Source: Pseudobdellovibrionaceae bacterium
GTDB taxonomy: Bacteria > Bdellovibrionota > Bdellovibrionia > Bdellovibrionales > UBA1609
Assembly (NCBI GenBank): GCA_023898385.1
Contig: CP060220.1
Location: 2,232,001 to 2,296,000 of the forward strand
Reading direction: 5' to 3'
Length of the DNA stretch: 64,000 bases
The position numbers and the translations under genes are program-made. This document shows, in pieces, positions 50,828 through 58,743 of the stretch. The notes below the pieces were generated by a model, which was given only the letters and a program-made list of their open reading frames with translations, was not told the origin of the DNA and made no database searches. The first letter of the stretch is position 1, and the number at the start of each line of letters is the position of its first letter.

Positions 50828-51775
50828 TTAACGTCGGCCGGGTCGAATGTAAGCCGGCTTATGATCAAAGAAATAGAACTTCTTTCCTCTGTATGTCCAA
50901 CCCAGCTGCCTGCGCCAAATTTCAGCCAAATAGAGGCTCCCCAAAGCCAATCGATCCACTATCAGTTTTTTGTGAGCCGAGGCGGCCTTAGCTATATCGG
51001 CTCGTCCTACCTCTTTGTCCACTTTCAATACCTCTGGTAAATGGCCGACCGATTCACTGCAGAGTTTTTGCGACAACTCAAACACGCTTAACGCTTTGTT
51101 TTCTTCTTTAAATTTTGGCCATCTCTTCTGAGCCTCAACAAACACTTCTCCGGCCACGGCCGGCTCAAGTTGATCAACCAAGACTTCTTCAAAAAAAGCA
51201 TGAAGGCCTTTTTGTCCCGTGAGTTGCCCGTCATAGTTTTCACTGCAGTGGAGAGGCTGTGACAAATCCGCGACGTAATGGCCCATCACGCCCGCCAATG
51301 ACAGCCACTGACCTTGAGTTTTTTGATACTTTTTAAGGTTTTTACCAGCCTTGTTTTCTTTTAGCTTGCTCGTTAACTGCGTTAGCTTTTCATTGAGTTC
51401 AGATATTCTCCAAAGTGCTCGACCGGCTAGTAGAGGAACTTTTTTATTTTTTTCCTCAAATTCTTTTCGAGAATTTGCCAGCTTATCGGTGGTTTTTTCT
51501 CGAAGAAAAATTTCCGTGTCGTGAAAGTGTTCGGCTCTCTCAATGGGGTACTTGCCCGGAAGGCTTTTCCAGACAATATCTGGCACATTGTTGTAATAGC
51601 CCATGCCCCACGAGTGACTCCCCAACATTTTAGCCTCGATTGTAGGGTCACGATCTAACAACAGTGCGGCCGTCTGCCCCACCGTAGCATGACCCCACTT
51701 ACCCCAGGCATGGGCCTGAGATTGTGCAAAACTAACTCCTACAAATAAACACAATATCCAGAAACTCTTTTTCAT
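50828..51775 (-). CDS. Exported S1/P1-family nuclease
   Basis: 315 residues. Signal peptide ends near SQAHA, exposing the mature N-terminal Trp (WGKWGH), which in this family is a zinc ligand. Further zinc ligands are in DRDPTIEAK-region, AEHFHDTE, GVMGHYVADLSQPLHCSENYDGQ and the late HAFFEEVLVD. It would cleave single-stranded DNA and RNA outside the cytoplasm. The ATG at 51775 has AGGAG 6 bases upstream, located in the stop region of the preceding metallopeptidase gene, so the two are co-transcribed. The end lies 12 bp from an IS remnant but the reading frame seems complete. Confidence 0.8.
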   Translation of the reverse strand: MKKSFWILCLFVGVSFAQSQAHAWGKWGHATVGQTAALLLDRDPTIEAKMLGSHSWGMGYYNNVPDIVWKSLPGKYPIERAEHFHDTEIFLREKTTDKLANSRKEFEEKNKKVPLLAGRALWRISELNEKLTQLTSKLKENKAGKNLKKYQKTQGQWLSLAGVMGHYVADLSQPLHCSENYDGQLTGQKGLHAFFEEVLVDQLEPAVAGEVFVEAQKRWPKFKEENKALSVFELSQKLCSESVGHLPEVLKVDKEVGRADIAKAASAHKKLIVDRLALGSLYLAEIWRRQLGWTYRGKKFYFFDHKPAYIRPGRR

Positions 51776-51784
51776 CACTGTCTC

Positions 51785-52492
51785 CTAGCTCTTCAATGCC
51801 GCTTTTGTTTTTACCCATTTCTGATAAGCCTGATTGAGGTCGTCGATCTCACAGTAAGTCTTAATGTAGTTTTCCATTTTTCGCTCTACACTGAGGCGTA
51901 TCAAGTTATCTAGTCCACACTTTCGATCCAACATTTCTGCCAAAGCTTGCGACGCCCGATACCGATATTGAAGCTGTAGCGGATCGCCTTTGAGTGGGTG
52001 CGCCAACTCTTTAACATCTTTCGGAAAAGGGTGTTTCGCAAGCCACTTGTAGTCTACTTTTTTTGAATTAGAGAGGTGATTTGCAAGCCCCTCTTCGAGC
52101 CACTTAGGAATTGCGGATTTGTATTTTTGGTAGATGATCACATGCACCAGTTCGTGCCCAAAAATGGCATCAAAATTATCGCGCTGAATCTTCGGGCCTA
52201 AATGTATTTCTGTCTTTTCTGGTGAGTTGATTGTTGCAGCGACTAACGCCGAACCATGCCCATGAACTTTTTCGAAATCCGTTTGCGAAGTGTACCACTG
52301 AGTTTTGACTCTTCGTGTGGACCATTCCAACTTATATTGAATTCTATTGGCCACTTTTTCTACCTGCGTGGCTTTGAGCCACTGGGGAGCATTGGGCATT
52401 ATCACCTGATTGGTTAAAATCTCTTTGGCCAGACTCACTGTTGACGTAAAAACAAAAGCCGCACTTATCACAAAAACCCTCAGTTGCTGCAT
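51785..52492 (-). CDS. Exported gluzincin metallopeptidase (peptidase MA-like)
   Basis: 235 residues from the ATG at 52492, with AAGGA upstream. Signal peptide with cleavage near SLAKE. The active site is AIFGHELVHVIIYQKY (HExxH) followed by IPKWLEEGLANHLS, in which the Glu of EEGLA is the third zinc ligand, as in gluzincins. The C-terminus is helical. It is likely a secreted or periplasmic protease encoded with an S1/P1 nuclease, a pair suited to digesting macromolecules outside the cytoplasm. Confidence 0.78.
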   Translation of the reverse strand: MQQLRVFVISAAFVFTSTVSLAKEILTNQVIMPNAPQWLKATQVEKVANRIQYKLEWSTRRVKTQWYTSQTDFEKVHGHGSALVAATINSPEKTEIHLGPKIQRDNFDAIFGHELVHVIIYQKYKSAIPKWLEEGLANHLSNSKKVDYKWLAKHPFPKDVKELAHPLKGDPLQLQYRYRASQALAEMLDRKCGLDNLIRLSVERKMENYIKTYCEIDDLNQAYQKWVKTKAALKS

Positions 52493-52935
52493 AGGATTCC
52501 TTAACTTCTGGTGGTTGAACGGTTCAATACGGCCTCTATTATCATTCCTTATGACTTTTTCTGACAACTGCTGATCTTATGCGTTTTCACTAAATCCACA
52601 GTTACCGCTGCCAGAGCCCCAATCGGAAGCTTTTTTGGCCACTGGCGGAGACCATTACGGGTCCTATTTTTGAAAAATATTACGTACACCAAAATAATTA
52701 AAACGGGCTCCTGCCGCACCACGCCGATTTATATGAATAAAATCAGGCCCTTACAGTGCTGCGCCTAGCTCCCAATGGGACTCGGCCGAAAGTTCAGAAA
52801 AATTTTGATTGCCTTAGCTTTGTAATTGTCTGTAATAATACGCTCTTAGGCCTTTATGAGTTAAGTTATTCGTTTGAATCACCCTTAATTTGTATCCGGT
52901 CTCAGGTGTTAACATGCTTACAAATGAGGGAAGCA
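52493..52935. other. 443-bp divergent intergenic region before the second RRM gene
   Basis: No further gene was found. It must contain the promoters of two divergent units. The part next to the RRM gene (about 180 bp) is free of start codons with ribosome-binding sites in frame and could be a long leader, as is common for cold-induced RNA-binding proteins; no defined element was recognised. Confidence 0.35.
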
Positions 52936-53235
52936 ATGAAAGTCTATGTAGGAAACCTTCCTTACGAAGCGAGCGAACAAGAGCTCGAACAACTATTTTC
53001 ACAATCGGGTGAAGTCATTTCGGTTGCCATTATCAAAGATCGCGATACTGGCCGCTCGAAAGGTTTTGGATTTGTAGAGTTCCAAGAAAAAAACTCTAGC
53101 GACAATGCCATTTCTGAGTTTGATGGCCACGAACTCCACGGCCGAAAAATTCGTGTGAGCGAAGCTCGTGAAAAGCCTAAAGGCGACCGTCCACCACGAC
53201 GTGGCGGCGGCGGCGGTGGCGGCGGCCGTTGGTAG
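52936..53235 (+). CDS. RRM-type RNA-binding protein with Gly-rich tail
   Basis: 99 residues from an ATG preceded by GAGGGAAG. RNP2 is KVYVGNL and RNP1 is SKGFGFVEF. After the domain come basic residues (GDRPPRR) and a run of glycines ending in RW, like the tails of cold-induced cyanobacterial Rbp proteins. It is a paralogue of the protein at 22988-23281. A strong terminator follows at 53252-53286. Confidence 0.92.
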   Translation: MKVYVGNLPYEASEQELEQLFSQSGEVISVAIIKDRDTGRSKGFGFVEFQEKNSSDNAISEFDGHELHGRKIRVSEAREKPKGDRPPRRGGGGGGGGRW

Positions 53236-53251
53236 TCGAGTCCGGTCTGAT

Positions 53252-53286
53252 AAAGGCTGCGACTTTCAAAAAGTCACAGCCTTTTT
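53252..53286. terminator. Factor-independent terminator after the RRM gene
   Basis: AAAGGCTG-GACTT and AAGTC-CAGCCTTT pair with one mismatch, followed by a T run (CCTTTTT). It lies between the convergent RRM and mscL genes and, with an A-rich other side, can work in both directions. Confidence 0.8.
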
Positions 53287-53289
53287 GGC

Positions 53290-53700
53290 TTAAGATTTTG
53301 ATGAGCCCAACAGATCGCGAATTTCTTCCAACAGTTTTTCTTGACGAGGCGGCTCCGATGGAGCCGTTTCTTTTTGCTCCTGCTCTTTTCTGGCTAAGGC
53401 GTTTACCGCTTTAATAACAGCAAAAATCACTCCGGCAATAACCAAGAAATCTATCACACTTTGCAGAAACAATCCGTACTTGATAGTGACGGAAGTGTCC
53501 CCGCCTGTCCCCGGCTGAAGAATAAGCTCCAACCCACTGATGTTCACGCCTGCTATTGCCAAAGCTAGCGGCGGCATGATCACATTGTTTACCAAGGATG
53601 ATACGATCTTGCCAAATGCCGTACCAATGATAATACCGACAGCCATATCAATAGCATTTCCTTTTACAGCGAAGTCTTTAAACTCCTGAACCAGTCCCAT
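53290..53700 (-). CDS. mscL: Large-conductance mechanosensitive channel
   Basis: 136 residues. The N-terminal amphipathic helix and first transmembrane segment read LVQEFKDFAVKGNAIDMAVGIIIGTAFGKIVSSL (here quoted as GNAIDMAVGIIIGTAFGKIV), the pore constriction of MscL; the second helix is LFLQSVIDFLVIAGVIFAVI. A periplasmic loop and charged C-terminal helix are as expected. The ATG at 53700 has AGGAGG 6 bases upstream. It releases solutes on osmotic downshock. Confidence 0.93.
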   Translation of the reverse strand: MGLVQEFKDFAVKGNAIDMAVGIIIGTAFGKIVSSLVNNVIMPPLALAIAGVNISGLELILQPGTGGDTSVTIKYGLFLQSVIDFLVIAGVIFAVIKAVNALARKEQEQKETAPSEPPRQEKLLEEIRDLLGSSKS

Positions 53701-54064
53701 ACTAGGCCTCCTATGTTGAGTGATAGGTAGCAATCTTATTTACTTTGAGCCATTGAATTTTGGAGTTTGTGACTGAGACTCTATATAACTTTGAAAAAGA
53801 GCCCTATTTTTTCCCGGCAACCCGAATTGGCTGTTCGCCGATTCTTCTACCGATTTGAGTAACTTGGGCCTCCGCCCCTACGGCTCTCTTCTATGAGGTT
53901 CCCTCTTCTGGTGAGTGTCCTGGACGTTCACACACACCCAGCTTTTCTGCAGCCCAATTGGCAATTGCTGTACTACGGGTTTTACTATAGAGTATGCCTT
54001 TCTCTTATGGCCAACAGGCTAATATCCCGTTGGCAGGTATGTCCTAATACCAACGGAGCGCCCC
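53701..54064. other. 364-bp intergenic region before ppa
   Basis: Divergent spacer between mscL and ppa. Apart from a hairpin close to ppa it holds no recognisable element or gene. It is pyrimidine-rich with several short CTTCT runs. Confidence 0.35.
54027..54056 (+). promoter_or_regulatory. Hairpin overlapping the ribosome-binding site of ppa
   Basis: CCGTT and GGTAT on the left pair with ATACC and AACGG on the right across a 6-base loop, with a 4-base bulge. The right arm contains the start of CGGAG, the ribosome-binding site. The structure could modulate translation start, but this may be chance. Confidence 0.3.
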
Positions 54065-54598
54065 ATGAACCCCTGGCACGATGTAAGCCTCGGCAATGAT
54101 GTCCCCCATTCCTTTCCAGCTGTGATCGAAGTACCAAAAGGATCAAAAAATAAATATGAACTGGATAAACCCACTGGGTTGATTCGGGTGGATCGTGTCC
54201 TGTTTAGCTCGGTTCAGTATCCGGCAAATTATGGTTTTATTCCAAGAACCTACTGTGAAGATAACGACCCCTTAGATGTGTTGGTTCTTGGCCAGGAGCC
54301 CGTGCACCCATTATCAATTTTAATTGCAAAACCCATAGGCCTTATGAAAATGAGCGACCAAGGGGAAACCGACGACAAAATTATCGCGGTACATGCCAAT
54401 GACCCTGAATACTCTCACTACAACTCTATTTCTGAGCTTCCACCTCATCGATTGGCTGAGCTAAAGCGATTTTTTGAAGACTACAAAGCTCTTGAAAACA
54501 AAACGGTGGTGGTAGAAGAGTTCTTGGGCCCCACTCATGCAATAAAAAGCATTGAGGCCTCCATTGAGAGATACTCTAAGAGTTTTCCGCAGAAATAA
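54065..54598 (+). CDS. ppa: Inorganic pyrophosphatase, family I
   Basis: 177 residues. The signature is EDNDPLDVLVLG, with three catalytic Asp; upstream are VIEVPKGSKNKYELDK and RVLFSSVQYPANYGFIPRTY, the substrate-binding Lys, Glu, Arg and Tyr residues. It hydrolyses pyrophosphate to drive biosynthesis. GGAG lies 7 bases before the ATG. It is monocistronic. Confidence 0.95.
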   Translation: MNPWHDVSLGNDVPHSFPAVIEVPKGSKNKYELDKPTGLIRVDRVLFSSVQYPANYGFIPRTYCEDNDPLDVLVLGQEPVHPLSILIAKPIGLMKMSDQGETDDKIIAVHANDPEYSHYNSISELPPHRLAELKRFFEDYKALENKTVVVEEFLGPTHAIKSIEASIERYSKSFPQK

Positions 54599-54679
54599 AT
54601 TGCCAAAATACTTCAACCTCACATCTTTGAAGCCCATAAAAACAACGTGGCAAAGCGACGCTTCTGGCGGTTTTTAAGA

Positions 54680-54895
54680 TTAAGCAGCATCCCATGAAAC
54701 ATTTGGCTTCTTCTTTTTTCGCGCACACTCTCTAAGGTAAAGGTCCATTAAAGTTTGGTAATTCATTCCAGTCTCAGAAGACAAAGTCTTAAAATATGCA
54801 ATGGTCTCAGCATCAATGCGTATGGTTATTTGTTTTTTTAGCATTTTTGCATAAGGGTTCTTCTTGGATTCTGAAAAATCATATTTTTTTCTCAT
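54680..54895 (-). CDS. brnA: BrnA-type antitoxin
   Basis: 71 residues. The start KKYDFSESKKNPYAKMLKKQ is BrnA-specific, followed by a ribbon-helix-helix: QITIRIDAETIAYFKTLSSETGMNYQTLMDLYLREC. It neutralises BrnT and represses its own operon. Its start overlaps the brnT stop by 4 bp. Confidence 0.88.
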   Translation of the reverse strand: MRKKYDFSESKKNPYAKMLKKQITIRIDAETIAYFKTLSSETGMNYQTLMDLYLRECARKKKKPNVSWDAA

Positions 54896-55176
54896 AGATA
54901 TCTCCCGTATGAATTTCGTTCAGATTTATCTGCTTTTCGAGCCGAAATGATCCTGACCAAATTATCTTGTTCTCGATAACAGTGGCAAACCACCAATATT
55001 CTCAGCTCAGCACTAATTCCCAATATGATGAATCTGTCTTCATCTTTGGAATGATCCGGGTCATGTATTAAACGAGCGTTGGGGTCAGCAAAGACGCTTT
55101 CAGCCTCAGAAAAAGAAACCCCATGTTTTGCCTTATTTGCTTTGTCTTTTTTGGGGTCCCATTCAAATCGAATCAT
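54892..55176 (-). CDS. brnT: BrnT-type ribonuclease toxin
   Basis: 94 residues. FEWDPKKDKANKAKHGVSFSEAESVF, DPDHSKDEDRFIILG and RIISARKADKSERNSY match BrnT, a RelE-fold RNase. All family motifs are present, so the toxin looks intact. It precedes its antitoxin in the operon, the reverse of most systems but normal for brnTA. A symmetric AT-rich site lies right upstream. Confidence 0.9.
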   Translation of the reverse strand: MIRFEWDPKKDKANKAKHGVSFSEAESVFADPNARLIHDPDHSKDEDRFIILGISAELRILVVCHCYREQDNLVRIISARKADKSERNSYGRYL

Positions 55177-55186
55177 CGTTTAGTAG

Positions 55187-55207
55187 TATAATTATTTTTT
55201 AATTATA
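55187..55207 (-). promoter_or_regulatory. Inverted repeat at the brnTA promoter, likely BrnA operator
   Basis: TATAATTA and TAATTATA form a perfect inverted repeat around five T, 10 bp before the brnT start. On the coding strand it includes a TATAAT -10-like hexamer. Overlap of a symmetric site and promoter fits autoregulation by the ribbon-helix-helix antitoxin. Confidence 0.5.
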
Positions 55208-55364
55208 AATCAAGTGATTTTTGGGCTACAGCACCACCAATACCCTTTACTGACCTATTTATTTTCTCTAATATGTATGCAGAATGTGGAAATCTTGGGC
55301 TCGTTGTATCATTGACTCCAATGGCTCAGCGTTGGCTGTTGGCGGTTTTTTTAAGGAGAATTGC

Positions 55365-56435
55365 ATGAAATTATCCATTTTATTTTTATTGTTAACATTT
55401 TCGCTGCAAGCCCGGGCCGAAAGTGCTCTGACAAATGCTACTTTCGCAGGAGGCTGTTTCTGGTGCATGGAATCACCCTTTGAAAAATTGGCCGGCGTGG
55501 ATTCAGTGGTTTCTGGATATATCGATGGCACCGTGAAGAATCCCACTTACAAAATGGTTTCAAGTGGAACCACTGGCCATAAAGAAGCTGTGCAAATCAC
55601 CTATGACCCACAGGTGATTTCCTATGAGGATTTGCTTGAGGTTTTTTGGCGACAGGTCAATCCTACTGATAGTGGCGGCCAATTTGTAGACCGTGGCCAA
55701 CAATACACCACTGGCATTTTCTACCACAGTCCCGAACAAAAGGCGGCTGCAGAAAAATCAAAGGCCCAATGGCAAGAATCACCCCGCTTTCAAGGTAAAA
55801 TTGTAACCCCAATTATTGCCGCCAGTGATTTTTATCCAGCTGAAGACTATCATCAAGATTACTACAAAAAAAATCCGCTTCGCTATAAATACTATCGGTA
55901 TCGATCGGGGCGGGATGAGTACATTGACAAAACTTGGGGCAAAGACAGAGATTATCATCCAACAGGCAAGGGCATGAGAATGAAAACTTACGAAAAACCA
56001 TCTAAAGACGACATTAAGAAAATGCTAACGCCTCTCCAGTACAAAATCACACAGCGAGACGGTACAGAAAGAGCCTTTAAAAATGAGTATTGGGATAATA
56101 AAAAGTCCGGAATCTATGTGGACATCGTAACGGGTGAGCCACTTTTTAGCTCTATAGATAAGTTTGATTCGGGTACCGGCTGGCCATCATTTACCAAGCC
56201 CTTGGAAAAAGAACATATCGTTGAAAAACCTGACAATACGCTTTTTACGAAACGAACTGAGGTTCGATCTAAGGTCGGCGACTCTCACTTAGGTCATGTT
56301 TTTAACGACGGGCCCCATCCCACGGGCCTTCGCTATTGCATCAACTCTGCCTCGTTGCGATTTATACCTGTAGAGAAACTCAAAGATGAGGGTTACAAAG
56401 AGTACGTCAAACTTTTTGAATCGATCGCTAAATAG
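55365..56435 (+). CDS. msrAB: Exported MsrA-MsrB methionine sulfoxide reductase fusion
   Basis: 356 residues. Signal peptide (cleavage near ARA-ES) then MsrA with active-site GCFWCME and the family blocks GYIDG and PTDSGGQFVDRGQQY. MsrB from about 225 has DNTLFTKRTEVRSK and the catalytic Cys in LRYCINSASL with RFIPV. It repairs both S and R methionine sulfoxides in the periplasm or outside. AAGGAG precedes the ATG. The zinc CxxC pairs of some MsrB proteins are missing, a common variant. Confidence 0.93.
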   Translation: MKLSILFLLLTFSLQARAESALTNATFAGGCFWCMESPFEKLAGVDSVVSGYIDGTVKNPTYKMVSSGTTGHKEAVQITYDPQVISYEDLLEVFWRQVNPTDSGGQFVDRGQQYTTGIFYHSPEQKAAAEKSKAQWQESPRFQGKIVTPIIAASDFYPAEDYHQDYYKKNPLRYKYYRYRSGRDEYIDKTWGKDRDYHPTGKGMRMKTYEKPSKDDIKKMLTPLQYKITQRDGTERAFKNEYWDNKKSGIYVDIVTGEPLFSSIDKFDSGTGWPSFTKPLEKEHIVEKPDNTLFTKRTEVRSKVGDSHLGHVFNDGPHPTGLRYCINSASLRFIPVEKLKDEGYKEYVKLFESIAK

Positions 56436-57126
56436 TGCCCCGGATGTACTGTTGCCTTCGAGTCTCCGGAAGCTTTTCGATGGCATATCTCAGCATGGTT
56501 CGAGGCATCTTGGTGTGGTATTTTTTTAAGAATTTTTCTAATAGGCCTCGGTCTTTTTTGCCCACTTCGCGCAGCACCCAGCCAACGGCTTTATGTATCA
56601 GGTCATGTTCGTCATTCAACAGTATCTTTGATAGTTTTAGCGAATCACTATAATCATTTTTTGAAATAAACCACATCGTAGAGATTATGGCTATTCTCCG
56701 AGTCCACAGATGTTCTGATTGGGCCCATTTATATAGAATTTTGCGGTCTCTATTGTAAAGATGTCTTCCCACAATTTTATGGCTACTCACATCAACTAAA
56801 TCCCAATTATTAATACACTTGAAGTTTTTGATGTAAAACTGATAAACCTTCTCCCGTTGAACGTCGTCGGCTGCTTTAGCGTATTGATTAACGAGAATGA
56901 TCACCACCGTAGAACGCACTTCGTGATAGGGTGAACGCAGCAGCTTCTGAATGTCTGATAATTTCAAGTCACCATACTGTTTTGCCACTTGCCGCAGCAC
57001 CGGCACGCGAATCCCCAAAAACACATCGCCTTCGCCATACTCACCCGGTCCCGTTTTAAAAAAACGCTGGCTGTGCTCAGCAACGGCTGGGTCAGCTAGG
57101 TTTTTCAATTCTTTCAAAATTTTCAT
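56428..57126 (-). CDS. AlkD-like DNA alkylation repair protein
   Basis: 232 residues of all-helical HEAT-like repeats. FFKTGPGEYGEGDVFLGIRVPVLR, NWDLVDVSSHKIVG and WTRRIAIISTMWFI are family blocks; they include the Trp and Asp that approach the lesion. AlkD excises bulky cationic alkyl bases without base flipping. The frame extends further upstream to 57225, but the ATG at 57126 with GAGAGA upstream gives the usual N-terminus. The 3' end overlaps msrAB by 8 bp. Confidence 0.85.
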   Translation of the reverse strand: MKILKELKNLADPAVAEHSQRFFKTGPGEYGEGDVFLGIRVPVLRQVAKQYGDLKLSDIQKLLRSPYHEVRSTVVIILVNQYAKAADDVQREKVYQFYIKNFKCINNWDLVDVSSHKIVGRHLYNRDRKILYKWAQSEHLWTRRIAIISTMWFISKNDYSDSLKLSKILLNDEHDLIHKAVGWVLREVGKKDRGLLEKFLKKYHTKMPRTMLRYAIEKLPETRRQQYIRGTI

Positions 57127-57285
57127 AGTCTCTCTCAAATCCAGTGTCGAAGCACGTAAGCCCCCGTTATCGGAGCGCGAGGGGGGCCTTTTTGACCGCA
57201 TCCAAATCTCAAGCCTTAAACCCAAAGCCGCTCCATATTGGATACTGAATTAGTTTTATTACCAATTGGAGAAAACTCTGCCAAC

Positions 57286-58743
57286 CTATTTGGATAGATA
57301 CTCGTAGGCCTCTTTGATTTTTTTGAATGACTCTTCCAGATTTTCTCGAATTTCTTGTGGAACCTCGGAATATTTATCTGGATGAAATGCTGAACTGGCC
57401 TTTCTGTAGGCCATTTTCAGATCATTTTTATTGGTTCCCTTTGAAATACCCAAACGTGAATAGTAATCCGATGAGTGAGGGTCAAATTTCTTCATGGCCT
57501 GCTCATACCTTTTAAACTGGTCTATAGCTGTGTTGGCACTGACGCCTTGCCCCCCGCCAATATTTCTGAAGTCTGACTCGCTGTAAACGTAAGTGTACGG
57601 ACGGCCGCCACTATTATAGGTGCTACTTCTTGCCTGCTGGGATGAGCTCGAAGATTGATGGCTACTCCCACTTGCACCAGCCCGATTGGACTGGCTCCCG
57701 CCATATCCACCGGCTGAACCATCAGCACGGCTCTTGCCTTCCAAATCCTCGAAAAACTTTTTAGATGAGGCACTAAATCTTGCCGTGTACAATTCATCAT
57801 CGGACAGTAGCCGGGAGCGAGCGCTCACCCCATCTTCGACAACCTGTATTTCAATTCTATCTTTCTTGGGGTTGTGGACCACTCGCCCCGCCAAACGCAT
57901 CCCAGATTTGGAATCCACAAATGAAAAATACTGCTCTTCACCTGAAAAATGTTTAACTCGCCAGGCCTCACGGAAGCGTTGGGTATCAACACTTGTGTTG
58001 ACCCCATTAAATCGATCTTGGCTAGTCCATTTCGCTACATCTACGTTGCGAAATTCGGCAGCAGCCGTACGACTCGTCCGCAACGTCTCAATTTCGGCCT
58101 TTGAAAGTGCGCGAACCTCTTCCCCCGAAGGCAAAGTTACATAGACTTGTCCATTCTCAACGCGATCAATCTTTGCAGCCAATCTCTGGCCCGATCCCAA
58201 AAATTCGAAAGATATATAGCGATCGCCTTCTTGAATGTCCTTATCTACATATCGCTGACGCCAAATCACCTCGTCCTTAGATGGTGGATTGAAGTGTTGG
58301 CGCGCTCGCCCGTTCACTCTGGCACTTTGAGCTTCCCTCGGTGATAGCAATTTTTCAAATGCCTCTCCCTCGGGTCCGCGGTCTGGGTCAAATACCTTGA
58401 CTCGAATTCTGCCATCTTCAGTTCGTCCCATGTATTGGGCAATCATTTGCTTTCTTCGGATGCCATCTTCGAACGATATATATCTAGCGTCACCACCCAC
58501 TGAAACATCCTGAAGGGCTTCGCGAAATTTTCTCGCTGTGATATCTTTTGTATCTTCTGGCCGAATGAAAGATTCGTATTTCTGGCGCGAATTGGCTGCA
58601 TTTTTTCCACTGAACGCATCTTTGAGCTTTTCAAAAATACCCTCTGATTTGCACGAATTGCCTGCGGACGCGGAATATCCCGGCAAAGAATAAAAACTCA
58701 AACTAAATAAAATAAAGAACCCTATTAGGTGCCGAGAAGACAT
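57286..58743 (-). CDS. Exported protein with three internal repeats and a C-terminal J domain
   Basis: 485 residues with a signal peptide (cleavage near GYSAS). Three repeats of about 90 residues follow (about 60-150, 155-240 and 250-335), each with a YISFE or YFSF strand, a KIDRV or RVVHN turn and an LS.(A/D)E..(T/S)AR helix. A Ser/Gly/Gln-rich linker (345-395) leads to a J domain: DYYSRLGISKGTNKNDLKMAYRK, with the HPD tripeptide in SAFHPDKYSEVP. An exported J domain is unusual, since DnaK is cytoplasmic. It may reach the cytoplasm of another cell or a bound partner. It overlaps the preceding gene by 19 bp. Confidence 0.75.
   Translation of the reverse strand: MSSRHLIGFFILFSLSFYSLPGYSASAGNSCKSEGIFEKLKDAFSGKNAANSRQKYESFIRPEDTKDITARKFREALQDVSVGGDARYISFEDGIRRKQMIAQYMGRTEDGRIRVKVFDPDRGPEGEAFEKLLSPREAQSARVNGRARQHFNPPSKDEVIWRQRYVDKDIQEGDRYISFEFLGSGQRLAAKIDRVENGQVYVTLPSGEEVRALSKAEIETLRTSRTAAAEFRNVDVAKWTSQDRFNGVNTSVDTQRFREAWRVKHFSGEEQYFSFVDSKSGMRLAGRVVHNPKKDRIEIQVVEDGVSARSRLLSDDELYTARFSASSKKFFEDLEGKSRADGSAGGYGGSQSNRAGASGSSHQSSSSSQQARSSTYNSGGRPYTYVYSESDFRNIGGGQGVSANTAIDQFKRYEQAMKKFDPHSSDYYSRLGISKGTNKNDLKMAYRKASSAFHPDKYSEVPQEIRENLEESFKKIKEAYEYLSK

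Noticed and set aside
53893..54099. 68-codon plus-strand frame before ppa
   Set aside because: It overlaps the ppa start in another frame, has no ribosome-binding site and no protein-like pattern.
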